From positions 235,001-299,000 of the forward strand of contig JACVVK020000221.1 in the NCBI GenBank assembly GCA_018292915.2: a DNA stretch of 64,000 bases. The letters run 5' to 3'. The stretch comes from Batillaria attramentaria (taxonomy: Eukaryota > Mollusca > Gastropoda > Batillariidae). Positions 1 to 22,900 of the stretch are shown in pieces (position 1 is the first letter of the stretch; each line of letters opens with the position of its first letter). The translations under genes were made by a program, and so were the position numbers. The notes under the pieces were generated by a model that was not told where the DNA came from, searched no databases, and saw only the letters and a program-made list of their open reading frames with translations.

Positions 1-1430
1 AGCCGGAGACATCAAACTTTGCATGATGATGGACATTGACAACACCTTAACTGACATACCTGTATTTAGTGACTTTGTGTCAAGGTCAAGGCTATGCAAG
101 CTGTTTTGTGGAAAACCTCCCAAAACCTTAACATTGGCCTTTTCTCAGAAACAATGAACAGCAGAGGCACCAAACTTGGCAAGCTGATAGACAGCCGTAA
201 GTCCTTTCAAAATATACCATTATGGTTGACCTTGACCCACGGTCAAGGTCACTAAAGCTGTCTGTTTGGTAATTTTACATTGGCATTTTCTCAGAGTCTA
301 GAAATGCCAGAGACATCAAACTTTGCATGATTATACACATTGACAACACCCTTACTGCCATACCTGTATTCAGTGACTTTGAGTCAAGGTCAAGGCCATG
401 CAAACAGTTTTGCAGAAAACCTCCCAAAACCTTAACATTGGCATTTTCTCAGAAACAATGAACAGCAGAGGCAGCAAACTTGGCAAGCTGATAGACAGCC
501 GTTAAACCTTTCAATACATACCATAATGGTTGACCTTGACCCAAGGTCAAGGTCACTAAAGCTGTCTGTTTGGAAATTTTACATTGGCATTTTCTCAGAA
601 TCTAGAAAAGCCAGAGACATCAAACTTTGGAGGATGATAAACATTGACAACACATTCACTGACATACCTGTATTCAGTGACTTTGAGTCAAGGTCAAGGC
701 CATACAAGCAGTTTTGCGGAAAACCTTCCAAACCTTAACATTGGCATTCTCTCAGAAACAATAAACAGCAGAAGCACCAAACCTGGCTTGCTGATAAACA
801 GCAGTAATACCTTTCAAGAAATACCCTTTTGAAAGACCTTGACTGAAGCATTGGAAATCTAAAATTGCCATTTTCTCGGAATGTAGGGGTACCAGAGGAA
901 TCAAACTTTGCATGATGATAGACATTGACAAAACCTGTACCGGCATACTTGTATTCAATTTCCTTGAGTCAAGGTCAAGGCCATTCAACATGTTTTGCGG
1001 AGACTTTACGTTAGCATTTTCTTGGAAACAACAAACTGCAGAGGCACCAAACAAAGCACAATGATAGAAAGCAACGAGACCTATGCAGACATACCCATTT
1101 GACTGACCTTGACCTTGAGTCAAGGTCATTAATACTGTCTGTTGTGAAATTTTACATTACCATTTGTACAGAAGCTACAAAAACTAGAGCTATCAAACTT
1201 GGCATTATGATAGTCACTGATAAGCTCTTCACTTACAGATGTCATTTGAATGACCCAAGGTCAAGGTCATAGAAGCTGTTCTGGAAAAACTGTTATATTG
1301 CAATTTGCCGTTTTCTTAGGAACTATGAACACAAGAGACACCTTACTTCATGATAGCTAGTGATAAGAGCTTTACAAACATACTCGTTTGAATGACCTTG
1401 ACCCATCTCACAAGTGAGCCAAGGAGGCTT
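1..1430. repeat. Tandem repeat, unit about 280-304 bp, with AGGTCA half-sites
   Basis: At least four and a half units are visible. The landmark 'agagacatcaaactttg' or a variant recurs near 8, 309, 612, 892 and 1190, giving steps of about 304, 304, 280 and 292 bp. The array probably runs off the left edge. Each well-kept unit carries an inverted pair of TGACCTTGACC and GGTCAAGGTCA arms (226-252, 530-556, weaker at 1101-1130 and 1250-1272) plus further AAGGTCAAGG motifs near 85, 388 and 692. Short open frames here are by-products of the repeat. Divergence rises toward 1430. The array lies just downstream of, and may contribute to, the last visible exon of the CAP-EGF-ShKT gene. Confidence 0.85.
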
Positions 1431-1447
1431 TGCTCCTCTAGTTTTAC
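1323..1447 (-). other. Possible read-through C-terminus or 3' end of the CAP gene
   Basis: If the donor at 1446-1447 is not used, the reading frame of the last ShKT exon stays open for 41 codons into the tandem repeat and stops at 1323. The added tail has two cysteines and no recognisable domain. The alternative is splicing to an exon left of the window. The donor (AGAG, then GTAAAAC) is respectable, so I favour splicing slightly. Confidence 0.35.
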
Positions 1448-13032
<11,585 letters not shown>

Positions 13033-13151
13033 CTTTGGCTTCAGCCGTATAGATCCACAATACCCAGCTGGTGTAACCGATTCTGAAACAGGTGGTTGTC
13101 TTTTTTCGCGTCCCACAAACTGCTCCGGGACGTATCCAATATCTGTCCCGG

Positions 13152-13160
13152 CTTATAAAA
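13152..13160 (-). promoter_or_regulatory. TATA box candidate for the CAP-EGF-ShKT gene
   Basis: TTTTATAAG on the minus strand lies about 120 bp upstream of the signal-peptide ATG at 13032. This would give a start site near 13125 and a 5' UTR of roughly 95 nt. No upstream ATG-rich leader or nearer TATA is seen. Confidence 0.5.
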
Positions 13161-13490
13161 TCCCCACAAACCACATGACCGCAACGAAACAATAACAACG
13201 AACTCCTTTCTCTTTTGCCACCTCCAACTCTGCTCATTTACCCTTGGTCTTGGACTGGTCTCAAGAACTGTGCCAGTTAACCAATCCTTCCGGGCTTGGA
13301 TAACGCGATAATGACAGAGAACCGTGCACGCTTGGCTGAACCGCATCCTCTGGGCACAAGTTCAAACCTCCCACAGTGTGTCTGGCCTAGGACCGTGTCC
13401 GTCCGGTAACTGTAATTCACCAGTGTCCACTTCAAAGATTAACTCCCAGCTGTTCTTGAAAAATTTCAAAGATCGCCGACGCGCTACTCC

Positions 13491-13501
13491 GTGTGTGTGT
13501 G

Positions 13502-13567
<66 letters not shown>

Positions 13568-13576
13568 AGGAAAAAA

Positions 13577-13662
<86 letters not shown>
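13491..13662. repeat. Palindromic compound microsatellite (GT)n(GA)n - (TC)n(AC)n
   Basis: GT units 13491-13544 (one interruption), GA 13545-13568, a 9-nt spacer, TC 13578-13591 and AC 13592-13662. The two halves are reverse complements, so a long hairpin can form. It lies in intergenic DNA upstream of the CAP gene. Confidence 0.95.
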
Positions 13663-13663
<1 letters not shown>

Positions 13664-13684
13664 CGGACAACAGACAGAGGAGGA

Positions 13685-13858
13685 TGGGTGGGTGTTTGCC
13701 GAATTTTACGTCCATATCCTCGACGTAAGGCTGATACCAAAGACTGGGCAACGAGATAAAAGCCAGCACAAATATTTGGCCCCAGCCGGGATTCGAACCC
13801 ACGACCCGCCGAGCATTGAAAGTCCGACGCTCTACTATTCAGCTATCCCGGCTCCCCT
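13685..13858 (-). mobile_element. SINE family A, copy 3, with a 15-bp target-site duplication
   Basis: Same family, with a distinct body ('ccatatcctcgacgtaag' on the plus strand). The T-arm block retains a canonical B box (GGTTCGAATCCCGGC on the minus strand). Flanking direct repeats ACAGACAGAGGAGGA at 13670-13684 and 13859-13873 are perfect. Confidence 0.92.
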
Positions 13859-14417
13859 ACAGACAGAGGAGGAGAGATAATGCGCATTTCGACGGTCTTT
13901 GATAAATGACCCTCTATTCTGGGGTGGTTTGTTTTTGTTTTTTGTCTTTTTACAAAGGCAACAGCGACCTGAACAAAAAGGCTGTGGAAACGCAGTTCGT
14001 TGGTAGTGGTGGTGGGGGTGGTGGTGCTGGTGCAAACTACGTCTTACAAACACGAAGTCGGGTAAAGCACAAGAAGGCCCCGTAGAAAACAAAAGGGTCG
14101 CTCGGACTACGCTGACTAGCCCACGCCACACCGTTGACCGCTCAGCGGGCTTGGTCAGACTAATCATGTGGATACAGAGGGCGTGGACCGTGAAACGCGG
14201 CCGGTCAACCGTGAGATAGCAACCTGCTGAGAGTCAAGTGCTCCACTGGCTGTCCGATTTTCTTCAGAAGCCACACACCCGGGCCCTCTCAGCTGTACCA
14301 GCAGAGCCATCGGGGAAATTTAAGAGTTACTTCCCCCTGGTCTTCCTGTGTCATACACTATATAAAACCAAGGAAAGTAACCCTGCAAAATACAGATGGC
14401 TTGCCTGGTCACGGAAG

Positions 14418-14587
14418 TGGGTGAGCGAGTGGGAGTTTTACGTCCTTTTCCATCCCGTATGGGTGATATCAAAGACGGGGGCAACGAGAAAAAGGCAGCA
14501 CTAATATGTGGTCCCAGCAGGGATTCGAACTCACGACCCGAGCATTGGGAGTCCAACGCTCTGCCATTCGGCTATCCCAGCTCCCCA
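14418..14587 (-). mobile_element. SINE family A, copy 4
   Basis: Full-length copy with B-box-like GAGTTCGAATCCCTGC on the minus strand. A short flanking direct repeat CCTGGTCA (about 14405-14412 and 14588-14595) may be the target-site duplication. Intergenic. Confidence 0.85.
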
Positions 14588-14781
14588 CCTGGTCAGTGGT
14601 CACATAAAAGAGTGTGAGATGTCAGGCAGATTACGTTGAAGCGTACACGTGTGACCGACTTCAAGGCATTTCACCGACCGATTTGCTTTGCAGGGAAAGA
14701 GAACAGCCTCCCTTCTACCAACTTTTCAGGCGCCAATTTCTGCGTTCTAATACTAGCGAGGTGACTGACCGTTGTGTAACT

Positions 14782-15182
14782 CAGGGGCGCCGGAACCGGG
14801 GGGGGCAGCTGCCCCCCCCCCCCCCTGTACCCAAGCAGGGGGGGACAAGTGTCTTTTTGCCCCCCCCCCCCCCCTGGAAAATCAGGTGACTATGGCAAGA
14901 GGGGGGGCAAAGCCATGGTCCTGCCCCCCCCCCCCCTTCCCCTACCTCTCCCCCTACCCCTTTTAGTGCTCTCTCCCTCATCTCACCCAACACCCTCTGA
15001 TTCCCCCCCCCCCCCCCCAGCTTTTCACTTTTTTCGGGCAACGTCCTGGTTCGTAAAGGTTTTTTGTGTACGCAGCATTTGTTCCCCCCCCCCCCCCCCC
15101 CCGCTTTTCACTTTCTTCGGGCAACGTTCCCCCCTCCGAGATTCTGCCCCCCCCCTCCCCCCAACATCTTCCGGCGCCCCTG
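14782..15182. mobile_element. G/C-rich TIR element (MITE-like DNA transposon), 401 bp
   Basis: Perfect 14-bp terminal inverted repeats (CAGGGGCGCCGGAA at 14782-14795, complement at 15169-15182) are flanked by a 5-bp direct repeat TAACT (14777-14781 and 15183-15187). The inside is a series of G and C homopolymers. A duplicated block 'cttttcactttnttcgggc' occurs near 15019 and 15102. No transposase is encoded. The ends resemble hAT-type termini, but the 5-bp duplication is not the usual 8 bp, so the superfamily is left open. Confidence 0.8.
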
Positions 15183-15605
15183 TAACTTCATCTCATAACC
15201 ATGAAAATACATTGTTGGTGTTTCTGCCAAGCCTCATATGTTTTCTATAATGATTAGTATCACACTTACTGACGAGGTTCGGCACGGACACCGACACGCG
15301 CGATGGGGAGAGTGAATGGTGCGGTTTATTAACATAGTTACTACTTACTAGGACTGACCGATATAATTATTGATGCCGGTCAGCCACACTGGGCCAGCTA
15401 CACGAATCAGTTGCCCACCAGACAGCATTTTCGATAGCCGATTTTGTTCTGCTTGATCAACTCTCACCCAGTATATGTCATAATAAATACTGGTTGGTTG
15501 TACTCTGCGAGTTCGTACGTTTCCCGTCCCTCCTTGCTTGCTTGTGTCTCTGTGTATCACAAGCACACTCCAAGTCATCTATGTGTACGCCCGGATGAGA
15601 ACCAA

Positions 15606-15665
15606 ACGATTGCGCTGGCTTTTCCCTCGCTGCCCCGTCTTTGATATCCCCAGTGTGTGTGGTGG
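15606..15665 (+). mobile_element. SINE family A fragment, opposite orientation
   Basis: A piece of the SINE body ('gctggcttttccctcg', 'ctgccccgtctttgatatc') appears on the plus strand without the tRNA-like head. It is the only family A trace not in the minus orientation. Confidence 0.5.
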
Positions 15666-15807
15666 ACATGGACTATGAACCAGCCAAGCGAATCCAGGCA
15701 CAAAGCATTTTGTATGACTTTCAGGACTACTGTAAGCGGTGATGACGACGATATTCACATTAATGAAATCTTTACACACATTTGAAACACGATAGTTCAT
15801 TTTGAAG

Positions 15808-15813
15808 ATTTAT
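15808..15813 (-). other. Poly(A) signal candidate for the giant gene
   Basis: AATAAA on the minus strand is followed by a GT-rich stretch (GTGTTTCAAATGTGTG) about 25 nt on, as expected for cleavage and polyadenylation. It would give the giant gene a 3' UTR of about 1.1 kb. No stronger signal was seen nearer the stop codon. Confidence 0.4.
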
Positions 15814-16909
15814 TGGAAAATTCACTTCTAATTTGACATTTTTGCTCCGCCATATATTTCATGAATTTACAATACTTACAAAAAATCCGTTTTCTTTCGT
15901 AGTGTGCATTGCAAAATGCTATCAGAAAAATGTTGCAACAAGCAAAACTAGCACAAGTTCAAGTGTTTACCCGTATATCGAATCCAGTTTTATAAGTACT
16001 ATGAATGGCAACATTCAACAAGCAGCAAGCAGAAACATTGATGCCGTTTGCTAACGGTATGATCGTGAGTCGCAGTGGTCTGTGAGGTTTGAAACTGTCG
16101 GTTGGTTCGGTAGACGCTTCAAACGAAAATACAGGCAAAGATAAACAATGTGAAGCAAAACACAAATACTGTAGCACTAGACTGAAACTCCTGAGAAAAA
16201 AAGACTACACGACGATTTTGAATCAGAAGAAAATCAGTATAAACTTTCTATCTTTGGTTATCAGTCTGAAGCTACAGGCTTGTGTGCTTTGTTTCTGTGC
16301 TGCTGAATTTTGGTACCGTCTCAGCTGCAAACAGCAACAAAGAGAGTCCGAGTCTCGGTCCCTACGCCAAATGACACTGAAAAGTCACAGTCTATAACTG
16401 CTGTTAATTAACATAGCATTCAGATATATTTCTACTTCAGTTAAAAAAAAAAAAAAAAAAAAACGTGGGCCAAGAATGGAAGGCGGAAGGAATAATCATA
16501 CACTAAGGAACACATCAGCGTAAGACTTACAGCCATGTAAGACGTTCGACAAGAAAAGTGCTCGGCAGAAGTTCATCGTTCAGATGACGCCGGAAGGTCG
16601 CGACGATGCAGTTCTGAGAAAAGCGAGCTGTCTTAAGATGACTGATGACCCACGCCCTGCTCAGAACTCAAGTCGCAGATAAACTTTGTCAGACATCGTT
16701 TACACTAGAACTAAACGTTTGCCTGGCGGACACCTATTAACAAATAAATAATTTTGCTCGCGCCATACGTTTGTCCGTGCAATTGTCTGTCAAGGTATCG
16801 AGAATCATAAATGCCGAGGAAAAGAAGGCCAGATTCGAAACGGGCTTGACTGTAAGCAACTTTCTACAAGTGTTTTAAAAATGAAAATAAAAATTTAAAA
16901 AACTTTTTT
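15814..16909 (-). other. Putative 3' UTR of the giant gene
   Basis: This is non-coding sequence between the stop at 16910 and the AATAAA. It contains a 22-nt A run on the plus strand (16442-16463) and no SINE, TIR element or dinucleotide microsatellite. The extent is inferred only from the poly(A) signal. Confidence 0.35.
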
Positions 16910-19900
16910 TTACGAATACCGGTGATGCGTGTGCACCACTGGACAATCAGATATGTAAACCTCGCAAATGTCTGGCTGGTTCTGCCGCAGAAAGCACCGA
17001 TATACAGCGTCTTTGAAAGCTCTTTTGAGGCAGTGTTCGTCCACCTGAGCTGTGGCTTGGAGGGCTCTGTAGACGTCTTTAGCCGCGTGCAGCAGCTGGT
17101 GATACGACATCCTGACACCGCTTTCCCGCTGTTCCCGGTTGAGGATTCGCATTTTCTTCTTCACCATCATCATGACGTAGTCGTTCAGAGAGTCTGGACT
17201 AAATTCTCTCACCACTGTGGTCTTGTGGACTGTTCGTCCCGGCGGCGAGGTGTACTCGGATACTTTCTCCGTGTGAACGCGAGTGCTCCCGTCAGGGTTG
17301 TGGGAGCGAAACTCATGGATACAGGTGCGCGAGCGGGGTCTTGAGTGTTTGTAGCCCGAGGACGACCTGCGGCGGTTTTGAACGTACTCTTGCTGGTCTG
17401 CCGGTAGAGTCGAGGTGAAAATCTTGGAACTTCTCCTCTCTTGCCAGCTCTGCACACTGTCCTGCGCCTTTGGTTTTCGGCAGTTCACAGACGGCCTGGA
17501 TTTGTGTGAGTAAACCTGGCGGTAGGCTTGACTAATCGGACTCTTTTCCCTGCGTACCTCCCATTGGTATTTATCAGCCTTGCGAGGACTTGGCACGGGT
17601 TTGTTGACAGTCTGAACGATCGTGGACTGACTAGTTTCAGAGTCCATCACAGAATGTGCGTACCTCGGCAAAGCCGTACAACCGTGTGCCGGCTTGTAGG
17701 TGTATGATTTTGATGTTCGTCTGCGTGACGGACTATCGCCGCTGCAGGTCCGTGTCTGGTTGACTGTATTTCCTCCCGGCCCCAAGATCGACACGGACAA
17801 GCTGCTCGTTTCAAGACATGGGCGAGGTGCGAAGTTTGAGAAACCATTGGACGGTTTCCCTTTTTTGTCCGACGTGCGTACTTGTGTCACAGTGATATTC
17901 GAGCTCACCTCTGAAACACGTGTCATGGATGTAGTCTCCGTGAAGGAGGTGTACTCTGTCGTTGTTGAACCGACCACTGCCGTGGCAAAGCTGATATTTG
18001 TCTCACCATCGTCGGTAAGGCAATCCTTCACTGCCACAGGGGTTCCGTTACTTCTCCTTCGATTGTTAGACGCCTGTTGCACTGTAATTGTTTCCTTTAC
18101 TGGTTGGGGTGAGAAAGCCTGTTTTTCCCCGATGACTTTGGTGCGGACTTGCTTCGACTCTCCGCTACCATTCACCATGAATGGTGTTTTTGACGTAAGG
18201 ATTCCACTCCTGACGAACTCCTGGGCTGGACTGGTGATGTATGTTGTGCAGAAACTTTTCCAGTGCTGCGTTATGCCCTGGTCTGCCGCAGCCATGGAAA
18301 CAGCGGCTACCATGCGTGCCACGTCTTTCAGTGAAAGCAGGTATCTGACTTCAGACCGAGAGTGACTGACGGTGACACCTCGGTTTTTTCCTCCATGCGA
18401 AACTTTGACGGACTCAGTGGCTATTTTCTTGGCAAGATTCTGAAGCATTACAAAGAATGACTTGTGGTTCTTCAACAGTTTTTCCTTCGTGTTTGACACA
18501 ACTGTTGTGACAACTTCCTTCGAGTCTTCTCCGCCAGGCGTTTCGTTTTTCAGCTCAGTTTGGATGGTGCATTGTTTCTTGGTCTTCCTGGGAGGAGATG
18601 CTTGTTTGTGACGTTCAGACACTACCACTTTGCTGTGTACTTTTCGAACATCCCCGTTAATCTTCTTTGCCTTATACTTAGATGGACTATACTTCTTCAC
18701 CACAGATTCGTAGGACACCGAGCAGTCTGAACAAGACTTTCGACATTCTTTCTGCTTCCTTTTCTGGTGACTTCTCACCAGATTTCTGGGAACTGAACGA
18801 GATACACCACTTTGGTTTTTGCAGTTCACATCCCTCGAAGGGTAAGGACGGTTGGCACGATGAGGAGAACGGTGGTTTGAACGGTCTCGAGGACGATGGT
18901 CTGAACACGCAGGACAAAGACGGCTGAAACTGTCAGGAGCACGACGGCCGGAACGATTAGGGGAAAGGTGGTTGGAGCGGTCCGGCGAGCAGTGGTTGGT
19001 TCTGTCCTTTGACTTCTGTGTGGTCCGCGTAGTAGTCGTAATTGTACTCGGCCTATATGACGACCTAACACGTTCCGTGCGACTAGGAGGACAGGTGCAG
19101 ACATAAATGGTCTCTTTCTTGTTTGGGCTTGGTATATGAGTACTTCTCATTTCAACGATTTCCTCTTGTACGTCATCCTCAAAGCCTTCTCCTGCTGTCT
19201 CACAAGTGAAATGTTGAGTATCTGAAACAGTAACCATCGACTCGGTAGAACCAAGTTCGTCCTCGAGCTGATTCAAGGTTTCCGTCATGGCTTTACTCGC
19301 CAGTCGCTGAGACTTCTGAAGCAGACGTTTTTGGCGCGCTCTCCTCTGTTTTGCCTCTAGTTGGAGCTGCTTGGCCCGGGCTTTTTCATTCAAAATGTCG
19401 CGGCGCGTCGCTTCGAATGTCTGCTGTAATACCTGAAGCGTTTGCTGATTCAGCGAGATCAGCTGTTCTTGGCAGCGCAACAGTCTGCGGGCCTGTTTCA
19501 ATCTTCGGCTTGACTCTGCCTGTATTGAATTGAGTCTCTTGGGTTTCCGGCCCTTCTTTTTGACAACAGTGAAACTACGAGTGGTTCTGAGTCTGCTGCC
19601 TCCTGCACATTCTTCTTGAACATCGTCAACAGAAACAAGTGTACTGTTGCTCTTCCGGACAAGTCGAAAGTTTTTTACATGTTTTGGTTCCTTGTTTGAC
19701 TTCTTGGTGTCTCTACCTTTGGATGAGTTATATTTGAGATCGTGAAGTGCGTTCGACATCTGCTCCAGGGCAGAATCACTGGAAACGTGTCGAATGCCTG
19801 AAATCTGCGTCTTTTTTGTGTGGACAATACCATCACATCCACTTGTCCAAGACATTGATTTAGTGACGGTGACCGTTGGCTTTTCGTTGTCATCAGAGTC

Positions 19901-22900
19901 AGTTGTGCACTCACAAGGTAAATCGTCGTTGGTGTTTATTTTTGCGTCCACCTCGTACACCTGCGGTTTTTCAAAGGCTCTGCTCGGGGACAGAGTCTTT
20001 ACGTGAAACATGGTCATGCCGTCTTCTCCAATAGGCGCCTGTTCACAAACGATCTGTGTAGTCGCGTTCTTGGACGCCCGATGTGAGGACATCCGTGGAG
20101 ATGTTTCGGGGATTTCGGAAGTGTCTTTGTTTATTATCATTGAAGTTCTTCGCTCTCTGCCGTTGTCGTGTACGGACGTTCTCCGTTCTCCGTCGTTGCT
20201 GGGTTTGGCTTTGCCGACACAAGTTGGAAAAGCGTCTGCAAGCTCTGGGTCAGCTTCCCTTTCTTTATCCTTCTGAATCAGCTCCGTCAGGGTAAAGCTG
20301 CACTCTGGATCCTCGTCAGGTTTCGACTTCTTGATCTGTGTAATTCTAGTGACACTGTCAGAAGAATCACTTGGCGCATCTACATGTATGGTATACGAAG
20401 AGTGTTGCTTGTTACTCTTGGTTGGGGACGCTGTGATCGTGAACTTCGTGGGCGACTTCGGCCTCTTTGGCGTTGTCTCTGTTTGCACAGTCTTGGTTTT
20501 GATTTTTCTCGGGGCGAATGGAGCTTCAGAATCTTCTGTCACTATGTGCTTCACGGTTCTGATCGACCTTTCAGGGGAGCCGCTCTTTCCTCTCTTAGAT
20601 CGTCTGCAATTCTTACTTGGACATCTTTTCTTCACACTGGTTACAGTTTTTCGTGTTGTACTCTGAATATCTCCGTTCTTTCGAACCATTTTCACGGTTC
20701 TTTTGCTGCACGGTCTGGAGCGACCCTTGCCGGACATTACAGCTGTGCCCCGAGCTGCAGCGGGTGACTTAGGTGACGACTGGACGGATACAGACACGGA
20801 CATATTTGAACTTCCAGGGGATTTTGTTCCTCGCACAACCAAACCCTTGCGATTACTTTGCCGACGATTGCGCTCAGGTCGAATGCAGGTCAGTGAGATA
20901 CTGGAGCTTACACTAAGCGGGCCTCCAGTGAGTGCATCCACCAGATCTGAATCGTCAGAGAAGGAAATCAAAGGTGGGGACGAATCTGGAGTATAGAGAG
21001 AAGAGCTGCTGTCACTGCTCGAGCTGTCACTGGGCCCTTCCACAACGTGCACTGTCTCACGTCTTATATGTGATGGTGACATGGCCGTGGACCTTTTCCG
21101 ATCTCGTGAATTGTCCTCACCCCTGCCTCTAACTATATTTGCTGCATCAGAGATCGCACCCAATACATTACGCACCATTGAACAGTTAGCAGAAGACTGA
21201 TTTGTGTTATTTCTTCCTTTATATTTGTATGTGGAATTGTTTCCTTCGTTTTTGGGTGACAAGGCATCTACTTTGTGTCCTTCATCCCTTATTTTGGCAG
21301 AATGACGCCCACTAAATTCACCGACTTTGCCTACGGCGCCCAGCACGAGAGGGAGAGTCTCGGCCTGACCCTTATGTGCTAGTTCAGAGGCGTCTTCAAT
21401 GTGGAACTGAGAAAAGTCAAGTTCTTCAGTTCCCAATACTTTCATTGCAGCTTCAATGCAACGATGAAGGACAGAAGATGCTAGGTGGGCAGATTCCATC
21501 CCGACCTTTGGCTTTGCCGGCTGTTTGGTCAGCTCCTGTTGAAATTGGCGGAAACCCGCACTCTGAGGTTTTGTAGAGCCACTCTCATCGTCCTTGATAC
21601 TATAATACGACATTTCATCGTGCACGCGAGCATTCTGATTAGCTGAGGCTTCTTTGTAAAACATTGGCACTGACAGACGCGGCTTGTATCTTGCTGGCTT
21701 GTGAGTTGAAGATTTAACTGCCTTGTCTTCTGCTCTCTCTGTCCCACCGACTTTTGCTTTTGCTGGGGATGTAGGACCAGAGTCGTCTTCATGCACAGCA
21801 AAGACATGCAAACGTAGATCCTGTTCAGGGGGAAGTTGATTCAGACCCCCGTTTCTCGAAGGACCTACATTTTCTCGCTCTAAGCGGTAAAGTGTGGTTC
21901 GAGCTGTCCTTTCTGCCTCTTGTTGTCCTTTGCCGCTTGCTTTCCATGGGCAGAGGTTTTCTTCATTTGAAACTTTATTGTCCCACCGCGCGTTTTCAGA
22001 TTTGTCGAAAGCACCCCCACTTTCAAGCGATATTTTATTTCCATGCCAATGCCAATGCCAAGGATGCCCAAATTCTGCAATACAACGATCTCTGGGCATA
22101 CATTTAGTATGCTGTCTGGTCGTGTCTTCCTGCGGTTTGTCTCTGGATCCTTGAATTCTTCCTACAGTTTCAGAGAGTAACGACGAATCGCTCTGTTTGA
22201 CTGCAATGCCTGAATCTGGACTTTGGAACTTTTCTTCTATAGCGCTTGCTTTCGATTCCTGATCTGCAGCGAATCGACGGTTAAGCATAGTTTGTACCTT
22301 ATCTTCAGAAGTGTTTACATCTAAACCAATTAACAGTTTGAACATATCTTTCGTGGATTGCTTAGCTTTTGACGTGCAAAGACAGAACCTGTCATTCTTT
22401 GCCGTTTGCGTGACTTTTCTCGGTTCAGCAGAAGAAAGCTTCCCAAAATGCGGATCTTCTGAGGCCGGTCTTTCCTTTTTAGTAGACTGGTTCTCATGTT
22501 CCATGCTGTTGTCATGAAACTGTTTTGCCACCTGAGAAGGGGGACATGGACGCAATTTGGATGAAGTGACTTCATCTTGGTCAGTTACAAAAGATTTGAA
22601 AGATGATAACGCTGAATCATACTCGGAGCAGCTATGGGCATCTGTGTACTCTGTCCTTTCCGCAGAAGACGCGTTTTGATTAACACGCGCTCGCTTTGTA
22701 ATGGCCTCGCACTGTGAAGTGTACGGTCGTCTGTTAGCGAGGGTGCTGCTAAAAGGGACTGATCTCCTTCCCTTGGTTGCAGGTGTGCTGTGGCAGTGTT
22801 GCAAACATTGGTCAGAACAATGTTGACGAAAGTTTGTTTTATTTCCTTCCTGTTCACTGAAATTGTGAGCCAAACTCTGCCGACAGTTTCCAAATGGGCG

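Noticed and set aside
17700..18365. 221-codon plus-strand open frame antisense to the giant exon
   Set aside because: The giant minus-strand frame has consistent composition over 8,250 codons. Plus-strand frames inside it are short shadows of that coding, with no domains, splice context or continuity.
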